Below, in pieces: positions 6,586 to 9,068 of a stretch of 9,068 bases of DNA; position 1 is the first letter of the stretch, and every line of letters begins with the position of its first letter. The position numbers and the translations under genes were made by a program. The notes beneath the pieces are model-generated. The model ran no database searches. It was not told where the DNA came from and saw nothing but the letters and a program-made list of their open reading frames with translations. The stretch covers positions 1 to 9,068 of the forward strand of contig JBOHDE010000163.1 in the NCBI GenBank assembly GCA_050699035.1. The letters are read 5' to 3'. Source of the DNA: WHTB01 sp050699035 (GTDB taxonomy: Bacteria > Actinomycetota > Actinomycetes > Propionibacteriales > Nocardioidaceae).

Positions 6586-6618
6586 GTCGAAGATCGCCCA
6601 ATTGGGCAATCTTCTACC
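6586..6618. repeat. palindromic repeat, copy 2
   Basis: This is the second 33-bp unit, 52 bp from copy 1. The dyad is 26 bp (6589-6614) with one mismatched pair (C6595/A6608), built on GCCCAATTGGGC with GAAGAT/ATCTTC ends. It lies 27 bases past the stop of the methyltransferase gene, so one option is a T-poor terminator for that gene. The alternative is an operator pair with copy 1 controlling the nucleotidyltransferase gene. A dispersed intergenic palindrome family is also possible. Confidence 0.85.
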
Positions 6619-6641
6619 GCAGGCGAAGGCGGGCCTGCCGG

Positions 6642-7940
6642 TCAGACGCCGAAGGTGTGCCGCAGCGGGTAGTCCGACCGGCCGTCGGGGTGCAGCCGGA
6701 CCGCCAGCGCCTGGTGCAGCTGGATCTGGTTGGTCTCGAACCCGAGACGTGACCCGGCCATGTAGAGGCCCCACACCTTGGCGGTCGGCTCGCCGGCCTC
6801 GGCGACGCACTCGTCCCAGCTCTCGACCAGGTTGGCGCACCAGGCACCGGTCGTACGGGCGTAGTGCTCGCGGAGGTTCTCGGTGTGCCGCACCTCGAAC
6901 CCGACATTCTGCATCGCGCTGATGATCGTGCCCGACCCGGTGAGCTCGCCGTCGGGGAACACATAGCGGTCGATGAAGCCGGCCCGTACCCGCGCGGCGT
7001 GCTTGTTCTCCGGCCGGGTGATGGAGTGGTTGAGCAGCCGGCCGCCCGGGCGCAGCCGGTCTCTCAGGAACCCGAAGTACGACGCGTAGTTGCGGACGCC
7101 GATGTGCTCGGTCAGGCCGATCGAGCTGATCGCGTCGAAGTCGCGCTCGGCCACGTCGCGGTAGTCCAGGTGCCGGACCTCGGCGAGGTGGTCGAGACCG
7201 CGGCGCTTGATCTCCGCCTGTGCCCAGGTCGCCTGGGAACGCGACAGCGTCACGCCGACGCCGCGGACGCCGTGCTGCTCGGCGGCGTGCATGACCATCC
7301 CGCCCCAGCCGCAACCGACGTCGAGCAGCCGCATTCCCTCCGTGAGTCCCAGCTTGCGCGCCACCAGGTCGTACTTGTGCGCCTGCGCGGTCTCGAGCGA
7401 CGCGTCGACGTCCGGGTAGCAGGCGCAGGTGTACGTCATGGACGGGCCGAGCACCAGTTCATAGAACCGGTTGGACACGTCGTAGTGGTGGTGGATCGCG
7501 TCGGAGTCGCGCAGGCGGGAGTGCCGCCAGCCGGTGAGCACCCGTCGCCAGTCGGGCAGCGCCTCCTGCGGCGGCGGTGGTGGTGGCGGGACGAGCTGGC
7601 GGACGCCGACCGACGCAGCCAGCCGGGCCACGTCCCGGGGCTCCGGCCGCGCACCCAGCACCGAGGTGTTGAGGAGGCGCAACGCGTCGTACGGGTCGCC
7701 GGGGTGCACGCCGGTGAGCTCGAGGTCGCCCGCGACGTACGCCCGGGCCAGCCCGAGCTCGCCCCGCGCGGTCACCAGGTAGGCGGCACCGCGTTGGTTG
7801 CGCAGATGCAGACCGATCGGGGCGTCGGGCGGCCCGGCACTGCTGCCGTCGTATGCGGTGAACCGGAAGTTGAGTGCGCCCGGCGCGAGCTTGGCGAAGG
7901 CGTCGGCGATCGGCTGGGTGTCAGTCCGTGTCATCGTCAC
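6642..7940 (-). CDS. tmsB: CFA-synthase family methyltransferase, likely fatty-acyl C10 methyltransferase
   Basis: The product is 432 residues from a GTG at 7940 (an ATG at 7934 is an alternative, two residues shorter). The N-terminal part (1-115) is the CFA-synthase lead domain. A run of seven prolines (118-124) forms a linker before the catalytic domain. There are HHHYDVSN (about 150-157) and TCACYPD in the substrate region, and LLDVGCGWGG (about 205-214), the S-adenosylmethionine loop. SIGLTEHIG (about 273-281) has Glu278, the expected active-site Glu of CFA synthases. GFIDRYVFPDGEL is at about 321-333. The overall pattern is close to what I recall of mycobacterial Rv0447c (UfaA1/BfaB/TmsB). 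That family adds a methylene to C10 of oleoyl chains in phospholipids using SAM. The oxidoreductase gene 21 bp upstream is the partner reductase expected for this pathway. A plain cyclopropane synthase is the alternative. Confidence 0.87.
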   Translation of the reverse strand: MTMTRTDTQPIADAFAKLAPGALNFRFTAYDGSSAGPPDAPIGLHLRNQRGAAYLVTARGELGLARAYVAGDLELTGVHPGDPYDALRLLNTSVLGARPEPRDVARLAASVGVRQLVPPPPPPPQEALPDWRRVLTGWRHSRLRDSDAIHHHYDVSNRFYELVLGPSMTYTCACYPDVDASLETAQAHKYDLVARKLGLTEGMRLLDVGCGWGGMVMHAAEQHGVRGVGVTLSRSQATWAQAEIKRRGLDHLAEVRHLDYRDVAERDFDAISSIGLTEHIGVRNYASYFGFLRDRLRPGGRLLNHSITRPENKHAARVRAGFIDRYVFPDGELTGSGTIISAMQNVGFEVRHTENLREHYARTTGAWCANLVESWDECVAEAGEPTAKVWGLYMAGSRLGFETNQIQLHQALAVRLHPDGRSDYPLRHTFGV

Positions 7941-7946
7941 GGCAAC

Positions 7947-7952
7947 AAGGTA
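7947..7952 (-). promoter_or_regulatory. possible internal -10 for leaderless tmsB
   Basis: TACCTT on the minus strand ends 6 bases before the GTG at 7940, exactly as in front of the AraC-type gene. An upstream TGAACA (four of six to TTGACA) lies at an 18-bp spacing inside the end of the oxidoreductase gene. There is no Shine-Dalgarno before the GTG. This suggests tmsB can be transcribed on its own as well as by readthrough. Confidence 0.38.
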
Positions 7953-7956
7953 GTAC

Positions 7957-7969
7957 GAGGCTCAGCCTC
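7957..7969. promoter_or_regulatory. 13-bp dyad over the tmsA stop codon
   Basis: GAGGCTCAGCCTC is a perfect 6+6 dyad with a single central base. It covers the oxidoreductase stop codon (7962-7964) and falls in the spacer between the candidate -35 and -10 of the internal tmsB promoter, so it could be an operator. The one-base centre makes it a poor RNA hairpin without opening pairs. Confidence 0.28.
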
Positions 7970-9068
7970 TGTTCACGACCTTTTCGTAGAGGTCGAGCAG
8001 ACGATCGTCGGGGTCGTAGCGGCGTTTGAGGTCGCGATACCCGTCACCGCCGTACGCCGCCCAGAAGTCGGCTGGCTCGTAGTAGGCGTCGGAGTACAGA
8101 GACTTGTGGCCGTCGTGCTTGGCCACCGACTGCTCGATCGCCCGGTTGATGTCGCCGTCGGCTCGCCCCGCCTCGATCGGGACGGTGCCCCAGAATCCGA
8201 CATTGACGTAGGTCTCGTCGTCGCTCAGCGGATACAGCGTCCAGCCGGCCGGGTCGCGCAGGCGCAACGGGCAGAGCCACACCGGAGCCATGCGTACGTG
8301 CTCGGCGAACCAGCGCAGGAACTCCGCGGTGCGCCCCACCGGGATCTCGACGTCCTGGACCACCCGCTCACGCTCCGGTCGCCCGCGCCGCCGGTCGACC
8401 CGGGCGACCAGCTGGTGGCGGTTCTCGAACCGCACGATGCGGTGGTAGACGTCGCTGCGCCGCCAGCGCCGTGGCCACACCCGCCGCGCCACCGGGTGCT
8501 GCGCCCCGAACGCTCCCGAGCACCAGAACCAGTCCGTGTCCCACCGCCACAGGTAGTCGTAGACCGTGAGGGTGTCGCGGCGCCGCTCCCGCAGCGAGCG
8601 GTAGTAGATCCGGCTGCCGGTGTAGTCGCTGGTCGTGTCGGCCTCGGTGCTCCAACGACCGAGCGTGAGGTAGAGCTCGCCGAGGTCGAACATCGTGCCG
8701 TCGACGAAGTCGACCACCTCGCCGTCCCAGGCCCGGTCCTGCACGATCTGCTCGACCGCCGCGCACAGCGACTCGGGGTCGCCGAAACGCACATGCCGCA
8801 GGCTGACGTACGGCGAGACCGGCTCCAGCTCGATCCGTAGCCGGGTCGCGTAGCCGAGGCTGCCGTACGAGTTGGGGAAGCCCCGGAACAGGTCGTCGTT
8901 GTGCCCGGGGCGGGCGGTGACGACCTCACCGGCGCCGGTCAGCACGTCGAGCTCGAGCACCGACTCGTGGGGCAGGCCGCTGCGCCACGAGCTCGACTCG
9001 ATCCCGAGGCCGGTAACCGCCCCACCGAGCGTGATGGTGCGCAGCTGCGGCACGACCAGCGGCATCAG
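7962..9068 (-). CDS. tmsA: FAD-binding oxidoreductase, likely reductase of 10-methyl fatty acid synthesis (N-terminus cut by right edge)
   Basis: 368 residues are present, with the frame open at the right edge; the ATG at 9065 is internal, not the start. Rv0449c-type proteins are about 440 residues, so roughly 70 residues, including the first FAD-binding strands, are missing. Visible blocks, counted from the cut end: TITLGGAVTGLGIESSSWRSG begins near residue 11, and FPNSYGSLGYATRL is near 64-77. Both are FAD-binding-type-4 (PCMH-type) contacts. A Trp- and Arg-rich middle follows, then the C-terminal YDPDDRLLDLYEKVV typical of this oxidase family. By family it uses FAD and NADPH to reduce the 10-methylene intermediate made by TmsB to the 10-methyl acid. 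The methyltransferase starts 21 bp after its stop, supporting one operon. A DHCR24-like sterol reductase or another FAD oxidase is possible but less likely given the neighbour. Confidence 0.85.
   Translation of the reverse strand: MMPLVVPQLRTITLGGAVTGLGIESSSWRSGLPHESVLELDVLTGAGEVVTARPGHNDDLFRGFPNSYGSLGYATRLRIELEPVSPYVSLRHVRFGDPESLCAAVEQIVQDRAWDGEVVDFVDGTMFDLGELYLTLGRWSTEADTTSDYTGSRIYYRSLRERRRDTLTVYDYLWRWDTDWFWCSGAFGAQHPVARRVWPRRWRRSDVYHRIVRFENRHQLVARVDRRRGRPERERVVQDVEIPVGRTAEFLRWFAEHVRMAPVWLCPLRLRDPAGWTLYPLSDDETYVNVGFWGTVPIEAGRADGDINRAIEQSVAKHDGHKSLYSDAYYEPADFWAAYGGDGYRDLKRRYDPDDRLLDLYEKVVNRG

Larger units (their letters stand above)
6333..6641. other. 309-base gap without a gene, rich in dyads
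   Basis: The gap lies between the stop of the methyltransferase and the start of the nucleotidyltransferase, both on the minus strand. It holds a possible -10 (6339-6344), the long inverted repeat (6367-6434) and the two palindromic units (6534-6618). Between 6435 and 6533 I see nothing supported. The short open frames across it have no ribosome sites and their sequences simply translate the repeats. Confidence 0.7.

Noticed and set aside
6368..6601. A 77-codon minus-strand frame in the repeat-rich gap
   Set aside because: It starts inside one palindrome and ends in the inverted repeat, has no ribosome site, and resembles no protein family.
6534..6618. CRISPR array
   Set aside because: There are only two units, with a short spacing of 19 bases between them, and both are self-palindromic. 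No cas genes are present.
6864..8840. A plus-strand open frame of 658 codons antisense to tmsB and tmsA
   Set aside because: It lies opposite two well-supported genes, has no ribosome site, and its Val/Asp/Arg/Gly-rich composition is typical of a high-GC shadow.

Overview
This window is very GC-rich, and both its codon usage and its gene content point to an actinobacterium. The gene set suits a Propionibacteriales or Nocardioidaceae-like organism, but genus and species cannot be fixed from the sequence. Eight protein genes are supported. One is cut by the left edge and one by the right edge. Long open frames on the opposite strands are high-GC shadows.

Layout. (1) Bases 1-2599, minus strand: a large FtsX-type ABC transporter permease whose C-terminus lies beyond the left edge. 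(2) Bases 2826-3795, plus strand: a short AraC-type regulator and a VOC/glyoxalase-fold protein, divergent from the permease. The gene junction carries a perfect 7+7 bp dyad over the regulator's stop codon. (3) Bases 3920-5349, plus strand: scoA-scoB, the two subunits of a 3-oxoacid CoA-transferase, overlapping by one base. (4) Bases 5374-6332, minus strand and convergent with scoB: a nucleotidyltransferase-fold gene followed by a small KTSC-domain gene that overlaps it by 4 bases (GTGA). (5) Bases 6333-6641: a 309-base stretch with no gene, but with a 25-bp near-perfect inverted repeat (a long hairpin) and two copies of a 33-bp palindromic repeat set exactly 52 bp apart. (6) Bases 6642-9068, minus strand: a methyltransferase of the cyclopropane-fatty-acid synthase family, preceded by an FAD-binding oxidoreductase cut by the right edge. 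Together these look like the tmsB/tmsA (bfaB/bfaA; Rv0447c/Rv0449c-type) pair that makes 10-methyl branched fatty acids such as tuberculostearic acid.

How the genes work together. Region 6 is a two-step lipid module: methylate oleoyl chains at C10, then reduce the methylene. Region 3 is ketone-body or 3-oxoacid activation. Region 2 looks like a regulator with its own target gene. Region 4 is a two-gene unit of unknown role. Two kinds of translation start stand out. Five genes have clear Shine-Dalgarno sequences (permease, VOC, scoA, scoB, KTSC). The AraC gene and tmsB, and less clearly the nucleotidyltransferase, have none; each has a -10-like hexamer ending exactly 6 bases before the start codon, as expected of leaderless transcripts.

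The parts least explained by known genes are the repeat-rich gap 6333-6641 and the nucleotidyltransferase-KTSC pair. I see no CRISPR array, tRNA, rRNA, transposase or prophage gene.
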